56,723 nucleotides of DNA from Deltaproteobacteria bacterium (GCA_021794015.1 JAJYRQ010000023.1:1-56723), one strand, 5' to 3'. Counted from the first letter of the stretch, positions 44,071 through 54,018 are shown. Translations and numbers: made by a program. The notes: generated by a model from the sequence alone, not told the origin.

Positions 44071-45213
44071 ATGACTACGCATACTTACGGCCGCCGGGCG
44101 ATATTCAGCATCTTGGCGGGAATCCTGGTCTGGCTTCTGTTCGGCGGCTTTGCCGTCGCCCCGGCCAATGCTCAACAGGGTCCGAGTGCGGCAAGCGGAG
44201 CCGGCTCCGGCGCCAAGCTGGAGCCGAACGCGCCCGGCCAGGCGGCGGCCGGCGGCGCGCCGGCGTCTCCTGCGGCATCGTCTTCCCTGTCATGGAACGG
44301 GCCGGACGCGATTAGCGCCTACCGCAGGTCATGGAATCCGTTGACCGCGGGGCCAAGCTTCACGGCGCGCGCTGATACCGTTCCCGCCGGCGAGTACAAC
44401 GGGCGATTCTTCTCTTACGGCGACTTCGCGGTGGCGGGCTACGGTCCCAACGGCGGGCTTTCTGCGCTGCCGGCATCGGTCCATCAGAACCAGACGCTAC
44501 TGGTGGGTGTATTTGCCTACGGCCTGACAGACAACTTCCAGGTCTTTGCTGCGCCCAATCTGATTGGCAGCTTTACACGGCTTAAGCAGACCACCAACGT
44601 GGTAAACGGCTTCGGCTTTAACGACTTCGAGATGGGCGCTAAGTATCGGCTGATCGTTCAAGACCCGGAGACGATGCGGCCGACGGTCAGCGCCGGCTTT
44701 GCCTTAACAATTCCGACCGCTTCATGGTCCGGCACTGAGCTGCCCAGGGGAGCGTTGGCGCCGATTTCGATCATACCCGAGGCGCGCGGCGGCTCGCCTG
44801 CCATCAATTACCTTTTCCAGCTTCGCAAGAATATTCAGCCGCTGGAGTATTACGCGGATTTCTATTACGCCTACGGCTTTCCCAACGGTTCGCTCAAGTT
44901 CGGTGACATCATGCAGGAGCGGCTGGCGGTCGAGTATGTGCTCGACGACGCTCGCGGCCAAGGACTAATCTTCGAATTCATCGGGCTGAACGGGCTTCCC
45001 TTCTCGATGGACGGTTTGCCGGTCACGGCCGGCCAGCGCCATTTCAACCTGTTCGGTTTCCAGCCGTCATACGAGATCAACCTGACACCGAACCTGATCT
45101 TTTCGGCCGGGGTGTTGCTGCCGGTTGCCGGCAGCAACGAGTTCGCCTCGCTCACGCCCAACGTTTCGCTTTGGTGGTACTGGAACCGGGGTCAGGCGGT
45201 CGTTCCGCGCTAG
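44071..45213 (+). CDS. Outer-membrane beta-barrel protein (MetA-pathway/transporter-like)
   Basis: About 380 residues from the ATG at 44071; a GTG at 44050 is an alternative and neither has a clear ribosome site. Signal peptide AIFSILAGILVWLLFGGFAVAPANAQ, then an Ala/Gly/Pro-rich linker and a barrel of alternating strands (YNGRFFSYGDFAVAGYG, LLVGVFAYGLTDNFQVFAAP, FNDFEMGAKYRLI, TVSAGFALTIPT, NPNVSLWWYW-like ending). It belongs to the same broad barrel group as the protein at 29482-30462. The two could be distant paralogues. Function unknown; its stop shares bases with the convergent acyltransferase stop. Confidence 0.75.
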   Translation: MTTHTYGRRAIFSILAGILVWLLFGGFAVAPANAQQGPSAASGAGSGAKLEPNAPGQAAAGGAPASPAASSSLSWNGPDAISAYRRSWNPLTAGPSFTARADTVPAGEYNGRFFSYGDFAVAGYGPNGGLSALPASVHQNQTLLVGVFAYGLTDNFQVFAAPNLIGSFTRLKQTTNVVNGFGFNDFEMGAKYRLIVQDPETMRPTVSAGFALTIPTASWSGTELPRGALAPISIIPEARGGSPAINYLFQLRKNIQPLEYYADFYYAYGFPNGSLKFGDIMQERLAVEYVLDDARGQGLIFEFIGLNGLPFSMDGLPVTAGQRHFNLFGFQPSYEINLTPNLIFSAGVLLPVAGSNEFASLTPNVSLWWYWNRGQAVVPR

Positions 45214-46130
45214 TAGAAGCGGCGCTCGCCCGGTGGCCGGGTTTTCCACCTGCGATGAATCCAGTTCCAGTGGTCGGGATGGCGGCGGATCATTTCTTCG
45301 ATAATTGACGCGAAGCGCTGGGTGTTCTCGGCCACCGCCGAGCGGTGATCGCCGCCGCGCCGGACCTCGACCGGCGGCAGGAAGACGGTCCGATGGGTGA
45401 GGCCGTCGCCCTGGCGGACGATGAAGGCCGGAAGGACGCTGGCGCCCGTGGCCATCGAGAGGCGCGCAAGGCCGTCGCTGGTGGCGGCCGCAAGCGAGAA
45501 AAACTTGACAAAAATGCCGCGGCGCACGTCCAGGTCGAGCGCCACCGCGACCATCCAGTCCTCGCGCAAAAGGCGCCTCATGCGCATCGCAGCGCGCTTG
45601 CGCGCCACGACCAGGTTGCCGAACCGCACCCGCGCCTGCTGTACCTGACGGTCGATTAGCGGATTGCGAACCGGCCGCTGGACGATCGCCAGCGGTTCGC
45701 CCTGGAGTGAAAAGGCCAGCGCTTGCAGCTCGAAGTTGCCGAAATGGGCCGTGAGCACCAGTATCCCGCGGCCGGCGGAGAGCTTTTTGGCCTTCTCGAA
45801 GTGGCTCCAGCCCTCGTAGCTGACGTAGCGGTCGACGTTGTGGGGGCCCAATTCCTCGAAGTGCGTCCACTCGGCGACCATTCGGCCCCAGTTTTCGTAA
45901 GACGACCGAAGAATTTCAAGCCTTCGGCCGACCCCCGTCTCGGGAAAGGCGATCTCGAGGTTACGCAGCGCGATTGGCCGATTAACCCGGTCCAAGGCCA
46001 TCGCGAACCTTGCCAGCCGCGCTCCCGCGCGCACGGCGCGCGGCCATGGTAGGCGCCTTAGCCCGAACACCAGGGCTGCAGTAGCCGAGTATTCAAGCCG
46101 GGCCGCTAACCCTCCGATCTGGCGCGCCAT
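45210..46130 (-). CDS. Lipid A late acyltransferase (LpxL/HtrB-like)
   Basis: 306 residues from the ATG at 46130. The catalytic H-x4-D/E motif is LVLTAHFGNFELQALAF, preceded by SYENWGRMVAEW and followed by AIVQRPVRNPLIDRQV, a lysine/arginine-rich stretch and VLPAFIVRQGDGLTHRTVF and HPDHWNWIHRRWKTRP. An N-terminal amphipathic segment anchors it to the inner membrane. It adds a secondary acyl chain to lipid A or a related lipid. Convergent with the outer-membrane gene; both stops use the palindrome CTAG at 45210-45213. Confidence 0.9.
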   Translation of the reverse strand: MARQIGGLAARLEYSATAALVFGLRRLPWPRAVRAGARLARFAMALDRVNRPIALRNLEIAFPETGVGRRLEILRSSYENWGRMVAEWTHFEELGPHNVDRYVSYEGWSHFEKAKKLSAGRGILVLTAHFGNFELQALAFSLQGEPLAIVQRPVRNPLIDRQVQQARVRFGNLVVARKRAAMRMRRLLREDWMVAVALDLDVRRGIFVKFFSLAAATSDGLARLSMATGASVLPAFIVRQGDGLTHRTVFLPPVEVRRGGDHRSAVAENTQRFASIIEEMIRRHPDHWNWIHRRWKTRPPGERRFY

Positions 46131-46238
46131 TAGGCAGCTAGCAAAGGACCGTCGCCGCAGCCGGCGCAAGGCCCGACGACGCGGAGCCGCCGAGGCGGCC
46201 GCCTCCCAGAGTCCGCCTCACGCCTTCACGCCGGGCCG

Positions 46239-48902
46239 TTAGTGGGAAAGACCCGAGGGTGCCGGCACGCCGACATTATAGGACGGTAAGACGCTGACGC
46301 CCCCGCTTTGAGCGGGTGGGTTTTGCTTGTGTGCTGCCCGGACGGAGGTTGCCAGGTCTTCGGCCGGCGTGACCGCTCGGCTAAAGCTCGGCTGGTAGAG
46401 CTGTTGTATCTGGGAAGCGGGCAGCCGCTTGAGGCCCTTTGTACCCAGCGTGCTTATGAACTTCTGCCGCTCGTCGAGCGACATAGCCCGCAACTCCGAC
46501 TCGTTGCGAATGATGTGCGGGGTAAGAAAGACAATCAGGTTGTCTTTTTGCCGGTCGGTGGCGACGTCGCTGAAAAGGTTGCCCAGCACCGGCACGTCCG
46601 ATATGAATGGAACGGCTTGGCGCTGGTTGGACGCTTGGCCGGAGATGAGTCCGCCGATCACCGTGGTGTGGTGATCTTTCACGGCCACCGTGGTCGAGGC
46701 CGACCGGATGGTTGTCGTCGGGCCATACGGGTTGGTCAACGGATTAGTGCTGCCGCCAACGACGTTGGACACCTCCTCGTAGATGTCGAGTTTGATCAAG
46801 CCCCCTTCGATCACGTGGGGGATGATGTCGAGCGTGATACCGACGTTCTGCCGGTTGACGGAACTGTAAATCGCGCCCGGCAACGCCGCGTTGGCGTTCG
46901 AAGAGCCGACGAAGGGGAGATTCTGTCCCACGACGATCATCGCTTCGCTGTTGTCGGCGGTAAGCAGTGTCGGCGCCGAAAGGATGTTGGCGTGCGTGTC
47001 ATTTTCGATCGCGGTCATCAGGGCCAGTTCGCACGGCAGCGGGATGTTCGGGAGGCTGCCCCCTGCAAGGCCGTAAGGGTAACCGCTTATCCCATAGCCG
47101 TAAGGGCTCATCCCGTAGGCTCCGTAACCACCGTAGCCGCCATAGCCTCCGTAGCCGCCATAGCCGCCATAGCCGCCCATGCCCATGCCGCCCAGGCCCA
47201 TGCCGCCCAGGCCGAACAGGCCGGAGAGCGCGCCGACCCCGCCCGACAAAGTTGCCAGAGCCGTGAGCGGAACGTTGCACGTACCGCCCGAGGCGAGTCC
47301 CATGCTGAGCCCGGTTATACCGAGCGGGCTACCGAGCGAGTTCTGCATCTGCGAGTAGTTGAGCTCGGCGACGCCAACCCCGCCGAAGTTTGAGAGATTC
47401 ACGCCGATGGCGCGCGAGCGCTCGGTGCTGATCTCGACGATGATCGCCTGGACGAAGACCTGCGGCCGCGCAAGGTCGAGTTCCGCGATCACCTGTTTAA
47501 GCCGGGCATAGTCCTGCGGCGCGGCGCTAATGACCAGTGAATTGGTCCCCGGGTCGGCGGTGACGTTTACCGGGCTTTCAAAGTCGGGCGACTTGTTGGT
47601 TCCGGTTCCCGCGGTCAAAGGTCCCGAGGACGCCCCCGCGCCGCCTCCCCCCGCACGCATCGCCAGCGGAGACCCCATACCGCCGCCCATACCTCCGCCC
47701 ATGCCGCCGCCCATGCCTGCGCCCATGCCTGCGCCCATACCTGCGCCCATACCGCCGCCCATACCGCCGCCCATGCCTGCGCCCCCGTAGCCGCCTCCGC
47801 TTAAGGACAGCCCGCCGCCGAAGCCGGAACCAAAGCCCGAATTGGTGTACAAACCCAGAGCGCTGCCGCGGCCGAGCGAATTTTTGCCCGTGGAGGGCGA
47901 AAGCGAGGCCGGTCCCCCGTTGCCGCCGAGAATGCCGCTCAGGACCTGGACCATGTCCGACGCTTGCGCATTCTTCAGCCGGTAGACGTGGATGCGTGTG
48001 GTCTCGTTCGATGGATGGACGTCGAGCTTGGCGATCAGGTCTTTTATCTGGCGCATCTGCAGCGGTGCTGCCAGGACGATCACCGAGTTGGTCCGCTCGT
48101 CGGGGACAATTTTGAACGGCGTCCCGGGGCCTTGCGCGCTGGGCGCCACCGCACCCATCGCGGGTCGCATCGCGCCGGCGCTGGTCGCGCTTTGGCGCGT
48201 GCTCATTATCTCCTCGATCTGGGAGGCCACGTCGTCGGCATAAGCGATCTTAAGCGGAATCACTTCCACGTTTTCCTGCACGCCGCGCACGTCCAGACTG
48301 CCGATTATTCTGAGCAGGCGCGTCACGTTGTAGGCGTTGTCGGTCAACACCAAGGTGTTGTCCTCGGGGAAGGCCGCCACCAAGCCATCGTGCGAGACCA
48401 TGGGCTGTAAAATAGGCACCAGTGCAGAAGCCTCGATGTTGCGCAGCTTGACCAGCCGGGTTACGTACTCGTCGCCGCGCGTACGCGCCGGCTCCTGCGA
48501 GCTGGTGAGTGTCGCCGACTCGCGTACCGTGCGCGCCGGAACTATCTTGATGACCGGACCTGCCCGAACCGTGGTGAAGCCTTTTAGCTGCAGGACCGAC
48601 TGAAAAATCGAATATGCCTGCTCCGGTGTGACCCTGGTGGGCGAGATGATGCTGACTTTGCCCCGCACGCCTTCGTCGATCACGAAGTTCTTGCCCGTGA
48701 TTTCACTGATGAACCGCGCCAGGACCTGCAGGTCAACGTTCTGGAAGTTCATCGTAATGAGGTTCTGGTTGCTTTGCTGGTTGACCGGGGCAATTTCCAT
48801 CGTTGGGGGGTCAGCCGCAGCATACAAGCGCGCCGGCCCGCCAAGCCAAACACCCAACACAACGCCGGCCAGAAGCGCTGGCCACGTTGAGAGAGACTTC
48901 AT
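46239..48902 (-). CDS. gspD: Type II secretion system secretin (GspD-like) with Gly-rich repeats
   Basis: 887 residues from the ATG at 48902 (GAGG nine bases upstream). Signal peptide, then N0 (ITMNFQNVDLQVLARFISEITGKNFV), N1-N3 domains each with the NSLV/TDN motif (NTLVLTDNAYNVTRL, TNSVIVLAAPLQMRQIKDLI, TNSLVISAAPQDYARLKQVI) and the secretin core FVQAIIVEISTERSRAIGVNL, LSAPTLLTADNSEAMIVVG, TTVIGGLISGQ, DVPVLGNLFSDVATDRQKDNLIVFLTPHII. Two insertions are unusual: Gly/Met-rich repeats in the N3 region and Gly/Tyr repeats in the core. It forms the outer-membrane gate. No other gsp gene is adjacent. Confidence 0.92.
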   Translation of the reverse strand: MKSLSTWPALLAGVVLGVWLGGPARLYAAADPPTMEIAPVNQQSNQNLITMNFQNVDLQVLARFISEITGKNFVIDEGVRGKVSIISPTRVTPEQAYSIFQSVLQLKGFTTVRAGPVIKIVPARTVRESATLTSSQEPARTRGDEYVTRLVKLRNIEASALVPILQPMVSHDGLVAAFPEDNTLVLTDNAYNVTRLLRIIGSLDVRGVQENVEVIPLKIAYADDVASQIEEIMSTRQSATSAGAMRPAMGAVAPSAQGPGTPFKIVPDERTNSVIVLAAPLQMRQIKDLIAKLDVHPSNETTRIHVYRLKNAQASDMVQVLSGILGGNGGPASLSPSTGKNSLGRGSALGLYTNSGFGSGFGGGLSLSGGGYGGAGMGGGMGGGMGAGMGAGMGAGMGGGMGGGMGGGMGSPLAMRAGGGGAGASSGPLTAGTGTNKSPDFESPVNVTADPGTNSLVISAAPQDYARLKQVIAELDLARPQVFVQAIIVEISTERSRAIGVNLSNFGGVGVAELNYSQMQNSLGSPLGITGLSMGLASGGTCNVPLTALATLSGGVGALSGLFGLGGMGLGGMGMGGYGGYGGYGGYGGYGGYGAYGMSPYGYGISGYPYGLAGGSLPNIPLPCELALMTAIENDTHANILSAPTLLTADNSEAMIVVGQNLPFVGSSNANAALPGAIYSSVNRQNVGITLDIIPHVIEGGLIKLDIYEEVSNVVGGSTNPLTNPYGPTTTIRSASTTVAVKDHHTTVIGGLISGQASNQRQAVPFISDVPVLGNLFSDVATDRQKDNLIVFLTPHIIRNESELRAMSLDERQKFISTLGTKGLKRLPASQIQQLYQPSFSRAVTPAEDLATSVRAAHKQNPPAQSGGVSVLPSYNVGVPAPSGLSH
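47115..47178 (-). repeat. Gly-Gly-Tyr coding repeat inside gspD
   Basis: Codons for GYGG units repeat about seven times (nine-base period) in the secretin core, just after GGMGLGGMGMG. The insertion lies between the first core strands and the SLPNIPLPCELALMTAIE segment, likely a surface loop or the gate region. Confidence 0.85.
47676..47784 (-). repeat. Gly-Met coding repeat inside gspD
   Basis: A twelve-base period encodes GMGG/GMGA about nine times in the linker of the N3 domain, where secretins often vary. The DNA repeat is nearly perfect, so its copy number may vary between strains. Confidence 0.85.
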
Positions 48903-49259
48903 CGTCTTTAACCTCGCCAACACGTCAGTATTCTAATAGGGCTGACAACGTGGCCGCAAGGGCAAACACGCGGAACTTTCCGATCCGCCGGTCGGGCCGC
49001 CGGGAAGAGATGTCCCGGGCCCCACTTTACGCCGCCGGCCAAATAAGCCAAGCTACGCGCCGACGGCATCGCCTTTGGGCGGCCGGCGTGGGCGACCGGC
49101 CCGTGCGGCGTTAGATGTGACGCAAGAAGCAGGCCGGGCCGGGGCTGCGCTTATTTAGTTTGGCCCACCCCATCCGGCCGCCGGCAAAGCGGGGCGAGCG
49201 ACGGGCAGGCCGGCGTGGCGCGGTGCCCGGCGACGGTGACGTTGAGCGGTCGATAAGAG
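48903..49259. other. Divergent intergenic region between gspD and lolC
   Basis: Both flanking genes read away from it, so it must hold their promoters, but no box pair is strong. No coding frame is convincing. Confidence 0.5.
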
Positions 49260-50540
49260 GTGTTTGAGTTATTGGTGGCGTCGCGCTATTTGCGTGCCAA
49301 GCGCAAGGAGCGCTTCTTTTCGCTCATTACCGCCATATCCCTGGCGGGTGTTGCGCTGGGCACCTTCAGCCTGACCGTAGCGCTGTCGGTGATGAGCGGC
49401 TTCGAGCAGGCGCTGAGGGCTCGGCTGCTCGCTTTCACGCCGCGTCTTACCGTAACCGTCAAGGAGCGCCAGGACGGCGCGTTCCTCGATCGCCTGAGCC
49501 GGCGACTTAAAGGCGTAGCCGGCATAACGGATGCGGCGCCGTTTGCGGCCTCCAAGGTGCTGGTCGTGTCGAGCGACTTGGAGGGCCGGCCGGCCTATGT
49601 GTCGGGAGCCACGCTGCGCGGGTTGGCGCCAGGGCAAAGCCCGATCCTTGGGGAGCTTAGCCGGGCGCTGGTTGCGGGCAGTCTCAGAACGTTGGCCGAG
49701 CCGCGGCAGGGTGCAGGCAGTGGGCGCGCGGCGGGGGAGGCCGGCGCGCTGCCGGGCGCGGTGCTGGGCGAGTCGCTGGCGCTTGAGCTGGGGCTGCGGC
49801 TGGGCGATCCGATAATCGTCGTTTCGCCGGCCAGTCTGGGTACAGGACTAGGCGGTCCGAGGCTTGAACGGTTTGCCGTGGTCGGCTTGGTTTATTCGGG
49901 GATGTACGAATTCGACGCTTCGTTGGTTGCGGTGGCACTGGAGCGGGCGCGTTTTCTGCTCAAGGGAGACCCGCTTTTGGAGCAGGGGGTTGAGCTGCGC
50001 TCTCGCTCGCTGTTCGCGGCGCCGGGCCTGCGCCGACAGCTTCAAGCCGAGCTTGGGGGAGGGTATGCGGTGCGCGACTGGACGCAGGCCAACGCGCCGC
50101 TTTTCGCGGCGCTCAAGCTGGAGAAATTCACCTACTTTCTGGTGCTGTTGCTGATGGTGCTGGTGGCCGCCTTCAACATTGTCGCGACCCTGGCCATGGT
50201 GGCGCTGGAGCGGCGGCGGGAGATTGCGATTTTGTCGGCGATGGGAGCGCGGGGAAGTTCAGTTGGGCTGATTTTTCTCTGCCAGGGCGGTCTTCTGGGT
50301 CTGGTGGGCACGGCGCTGGGGGCCGGGGCGGGTTGGGCAGCCTGTCTGCTAATCGGCAGGTACCACCTTATAAGGCTTCCTGCGGACCTGTTTATGGTAA
50401 GCTCGGTGCCGGTGCGTTTGTCGGCCGCCAATTTTCTGGCGGTCGTGGGGGCGGCCTTGCTGCTCAGCTTGGCGGCCGCGCTGCTGCCCGCGCTGAAAGC
50501 GCGGGCGCTGTCGCCGGTCGAGGTGATCCGCTATGAGTGA
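49260..50540 (+). CDS. lolC: Lipoprotein-releasing ABC transporter permease (LolC/LolE type)
   Basis: 426 residues from a GTG at 49260. N-terminal helix region ARYLRAKRKERFFSLITAISLAGVALG and VMSGFEQALRARLL are the usual LolC/E opening; then a periplasmic domain (about residues 50-270) and three C-terminal helices with FNIVATLAMVALERRREIAILSAMGA. It pulls lipoproteins from the inner membrane for transfer to LolA. Only one permease is encoded, as in LolF-type or homodimeric systems. Its stop overlaps lolD by eight bases. Confidence 0.93.
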   Translation: MFELLVASRYLRAKRKERFFSLITAISLAGVALGTFSLTVALSVMSGFEQALRARLLAFTPRLTVTVKERQDGAFLDRLSRRLKGVAGITDAAPFAASKVLVVSSDLEGRPAYVSGATLRGLAPGQSPILGELSRALVAGSLRTLAEPRQGAGSGRAAGEAGALPGAVLGESLALELGLRLGDPIIVVSPASLGTGLGGPRLERFAVVGLVYSGMYEFDASLVAVALERARFLLKGDPLLEQGVELRSRSLFAAPGLRRQLQAELGGGYAVRDWTQANAPLFAALKLEKFTYFLVLLLMVLVAAFNIVATLAMVALERRREIAILSAMGARGSSVGLIFLCQGGLLGLVGTALGAGAGWAACLLIGRYHLIRLPADLFMVSSVPVRLSAANFLAVVGAALLLSLAAALLPALKARALSPVEVIRYE

Positions 50541-51273
50541 GCGGGCTTTGCAACCCGGCGCACCGGCGGCGACCCAACGGGCGCGGCAGACGCTGCTGCG
50601 GGCAGTTGCGCTGGACAAGAGCTTTCACGATGCGGGACGCGAGATTCAGGTGCTGCGCAAGCTCGAGCTGGAGCTTTGCGCGGGCGGCGAGACGGCGATA
50701 GTTGGCCAGTCGGGCGTGGGCAAATCGACGCTCCTGCACGTGCTGGGCAGTCTGGACCGTCCCAGCGCGGGCAAGGTCTATTTTGCCGGCCGCGACATAT
50801 TTGCGCTGGGCGCGCGCGAGCTGGCCGGGTTTCGCAACCGGACGGTGGGCTTTGTTTTCCAGTTCCATTACCTGCTGGTTGACTTCTCGGCGCTGGAGAA
50901 CGTCATGATGCCGGCGCTGATCGCTCGTCTGGCGCCGAGCGAGGCGCGCCGGCGCGCCGTCGAGGTCCTCGAGCTGGTCGGTCTGGGAGAAAAACTGGAG
51001 CGCCGGCCGGCCGAACTGTCCGGCGGAGAGCAGCAGCGGGTTGCCGTGGCGCGGGCGGTGGTGATGCGGCCGCGGCTCGTGCTGGCCGACGAACCGACGG
51101 GCAATTTGGACCCCGAAACGGCGGCCGAGGTGTACCAGCTCTTTCGCCGGCTCAATCGCGAGTTCGAGACCACGCTGGTGGTGGCCACGCACAACGAGGG
51201 CTTGGCCCGGACGATGGGGCGCACGCTGCGGCTGCGCGACGGACAGCTCTTTGAGGAGGCGGGAGAGCGTTGA
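50533..51273 (+). CDS. lolD: Lipoprotein-releasing ABC transporter ATPase
   Basis: 246 residues. Walker [17 protein letters not shown] loop [23 protein letters not shown] (the FQFH..LLP/VDFTALENV pattern of LolD), signature [20 protein letters not shown], Walker [16 protein letters not shown] and His switch [11 protein letters not shown]. It powers the LolC-type permease. Overlaps lolC; bamA follows. Confidence 0.95.
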   Translation: MSERALQPGAPAATQRARQTLLRAVALDKSFHDAGREIQVLRKLELELCAGGETAIVGQSGVGKSTLLHVLGSLDRPSAGKVYFAGRDIFALGARELAGFRNRTVGFVFQFHYLLVDFSALENVMMPALIARLAPSEARRRAVEVLELVGLGEKLERRPAELSGGEQQRVAVARAVVMRPRLVLADEPTGNLDPETAAEVYQLFRRLNREFETTLVVATHNEGLARTMGRTLRLRDGQLFEEAGER

Positions 51274-51456
51274 GCCTGGTTGCGCGCCGGCTGCGCGCTT
51301 AAGCTGCGGCGCCCGCAGGGCGGCCCGCCAACCGGCGGGGGCCCCGGCCAAGCGCCGCGACGCGACAGCCGGCGGCCCGGCGGCGGCCTTAGCCACGAGA
51401 ATCAAGGCAGCTCGCAAGGCGCGGCGGCTCAAGACAGTGCCCTCGAACATCAGGCG

Positions 51457-53835
51457 GTGATACGCGCAAGCGGCAGCGGCCCAAGCCTCAACTGCGCCAC
51501 TGGTGTGCCGGCTGTGGTGCTGGCGCTGTTGCTGCTGGGGGCGGCGCCGGCCGCGGCCCAGGCTCCGGCACCGGTCATCTCGGCGATCCAGGTTCAGGGC
51601 AACCATCACGTCGAGCGGCAGGCGATCCAGCTCCACATCGCCTCGCGTGCCGGCAGGCCGCTGGACAAAGCCACGGTCGACCGCGACGTCAAGGCGATCT
51701 ACGCTATGGGCTTCTTCGATCGCGTCAGCGCCCACATCCGGCGCAGCGGCGGCCGCGTCGTGCTCGTCTACCGGGTACGCGAGCGGCCGCTGGTAAGCGA
51801 CGTCAAGTTCGAAGGCATGGAGGTTTTCAAGCCAACCGACGACAAGGTTGCCTCTGCCATCCGAGTGCACGTCGGCACGATCCTGGAACCGGTGAACGTG
51901 CGGGCCACGATCCGCGGACTCAAGCAGGCCTACGAGGGAGAGGGCTACCTGGACACAAAGATAAGCTTCCAGGCCGAGCGCCACCCGGACAACTCGGTGG
52001 CGGCGGTGTTCCGGATTCACGAGGGCGCGCGGGCCTACGTCACCCGGGTGCGTTTCACCGGCAACAAGGCGTTTTCGGCCTCCAAGCTGCGCAACATCAT
52101 GGAGACCCGCCAGCACAACCTGCTCAGTTTCATCTTCGGCACCGGGGTGCTGGACCACAACAAGCTCAAACGCGACATCGACCGGATGACGGCTTTTTAC
52201 TACCAGCAGGGCTACCTCAACGTTCACGTGGGAGACCCGGTGGTTTCGCGGCGCGGCAATTCCATCGTGGTCACGCTGCCAATCGACGAAGGGCCGCTTT
52301 ACCGGGTCGGCGCGGTGGACCTGACCGGAGAGCTGCGCTTTCCCAGGAGGGAACTGATGGCGCGGCTGAGCATCAAGCCGGGCCAGAGGTTCGACGGCGC
52401 CGTCATTCAGCGCGGCGTGCTGGCGCTTTCCGATTTCTACACCGACCGGGGATACGCCTACGTCTCGGTCGAGCCGCGCACCGCGGTCGATGCGGCGAGC
52501 CATCGGGTGACGGTAAGCTACTCGATCAAGCCCGGCCATCAAATCCTTGTCAACCGCATCAACATCGTGGGCAACACGCGCACCGAGGACCGGGTCATAC
52601 GGCGCGCCCTGCTCATCCAGGAGCAGGAGCCTTATTCGGCGGAGAAAATCCGCGCCTCGAAGGCCCGGCTGGAGCAGCTTGGCTACTTCAAGAGCGTGCG
52701 CATCACGACTTCGCCCGGGCCGGAGCCCGACGAGGTCAACCTGAACATCGAGCTGCAGGAGGGGAACACCGCCTCGCTCCAGCTTGGCGGCGGCTATGAC
52801 AGCTACATCGGGATGTTCGGCAATTTCGTGCTGGGCGACAACAATCTTTTCGGCGGCGGCGAATCGGCCTCGTTCAACGCCGAGCTGGCGTTCATCTTCA
52901 GGAACATCGCGCTGACCTACACCGAGCCGTGGTTTTTGGACATGCCGGTTTCGGTGAGCTGGCAGTTGTTCGACAACGAACTTTTTCTGTTCGGTTTCAC
53001 CCAGCAGGCCTACGGCCTGCTGATCAACGCCAACTTGCCCCTGGAGGAGACCAGCCTCAAGCAGATCGGGCCGTTTTCAACCCACGGCCTGAGCCTTGGC
53101 CTGGGCTACCAGTTCGAGAGCGTGGGTATCACCAACATTCCGCCGTTCAGCACGATCAATATTACGCGCTACGCGGGGTACACCCGGGTCTCGGAGATCA
53201 TCCCGGGCATCAAGCGTTTCACGGTTGACAACCCGGTTGACCCGCGCCAGGGGTCGGTTCAAACTTTGAACGTTGAGCTTGCGGGTTTGGGCGGCACTCC
53301 GTTCTTCAAGACGGTACTGCACAACCGCTCTTATTACACCTTTATCAGCAGCCCGACCTGGGGCGACTGGGTTTACTCCCAGGGAGAGAGCTACGGGTAC
53401 GGTCGTGGGTTCAACACGCCCAGCGGAAGCCTGCCGCTTTTCGAGCGCTTCTTCCCGGGCGGGCTGGGCGGAGGAGGGGACGTTAGAGGCTACGGCTGGT
53501 ATGCCCTGGGACCGCAAAAAGAGCTTTTCAACCAGGTCGGACAGCCCTTTGCTTTTGAACAGTACGGCGGCAGCCAGATGCTGCTTTTCAGCAACCAGAT
53601 AACCTTTCCCCTGCTGACGGCGCTCGGGATTCGCGGCGAGATCTTCGTCGACGCGGGCAACGCTTACACCTTGGCGCAAAGCCCGTTTACCAGCCCGATG
53701 CAGTGGGCGTACGGAATCGGGATTTTCTGGCGCTCTCCGTTCGGTCCGCTGACCGTCGATGTCGCCCGGCCGATCAACCCGAGGCCCAACGATATTCCCT
53801 TTGTGATTGACATCGGCGCCGGCTCCCCGCTGTGA
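51457..53835 (+). CDS. bamA: Outer-membrane protein assembly factor BamA
   Basis: 792 residues from a GTG at 51457; the frame is open from 51280 but that part is not protein-like. Signal peptide GVPAVVLALLLLGAAPAAAQA. POTRA domains follow in series: VISAIQVQGNHHVERQAIQL, PLVSDVKFEGMEVFK, YVTRVRFTGNKAFSASKLRNIM, YRVGAVDLTGELRF and QILVNRINIVGNTRTEDRVIRRALLIQEQEPYS. The barrel begins NLNIELQEGNTASLQLGGGY; the GDVRGYGWYALGP motif corresponds to VRGF/Y at loop 6. The end is FVIDIGAGSPL. It inserts barrels into the outer membrane. No BamB-E gene is adjacent. Confidence 0.95.
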   Translation: MIRASGSGPSLNCATGVPAVVLALLLLGAAPAAAQAPAPVISAIQVQGNHHVERQAIQLHIASRAGRPLDKATVDRDVKAIYAMGFFDRVSAHIRRSGGRVVLVYRVRERPLVSDVKFEGMEVFKPTDDKVASAIRVHVGTILEPVNVRATIRGLKQAYEGEGYLDTKISFQAERHPDNSVAAVFRIHEGARAYVTRVRFTGNKAFSASKLRNIMETRQHNLLSFIFGTGVLDHNKLKRDIDRMTAFYYQQGYLNVHVGDPVVSRRGNSIVVTLPIDEGPLYRVGAVDLTGELRFPRRELMARLSIKPGQRFDGAVIQRGVLALSDFYTDRGYAYVSVEPRTAVDAASHRVTVSYSIKPGHQILVNRINIVGNTRTEDRVIRRALLIQEQEPYSAEKIRASKARLEQLGYFKSVRITTSPGPEPDEVNLNIELQEGNTASLQLGGGYDSYIGMFGNFVLGDNNLFGGGESASFNAELAFIFRNIALTYTEPWFLDMPVSVSWQLFDNELFLFGFTQQAYGLLINANLPLEETSLKQIGPFSTHGLSLGLGYQFESVGITNIPPFSTINITRYAGYTRVSEIIPGIKRFTVDNPVDPRQGSVQTLNVELAGLGGTPFFKTVLHNRSYYTFISSPTWGDWVYSQGESYGYGRGFNTPSGSLPLFERFFPGGLGGGGDVRGYGWYALGPQKELFNQVGQPFAFEQYGGSQMLLFSNQITFPLLTALGIRGEIFVDAGNAYTLAQSPFTSPMQWAYGIGIFWRSPFGPLTVDVARPINPRPNDIPFVIDIGAGSPL

Positions 53836-54018
53836 AGCGGGGCGGGAAGCCGGAACCTGCGTGGCGGCGGGCTTGCGCGCGGGGCCTCGGCGCGAAAGAC
53901 GGCTTTCGGGCGCCGGCAGGCGGCTGCCGCAGAAGGCGGCCAACGGGCCGGCGTCGTGCTTTGACGAAGCTAGGTGAGCGTCCCTAAAATAGGCAAGAAG
54001 GAGGGCTTTGCTAGGTCC

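Noticed and set aside
47676..47784. Regular 12-base repeats that might suggest a CRISPR or minisatellite
   Set aside because: They lie in frame inside gspD and encode Gly-Met units; there are no spacers.
50464..52542. A 692-codon minus-strand frame opposite lolD and bamA
   Set aside because: Antisense shadow of two well conserved genes with no recognisable domain.
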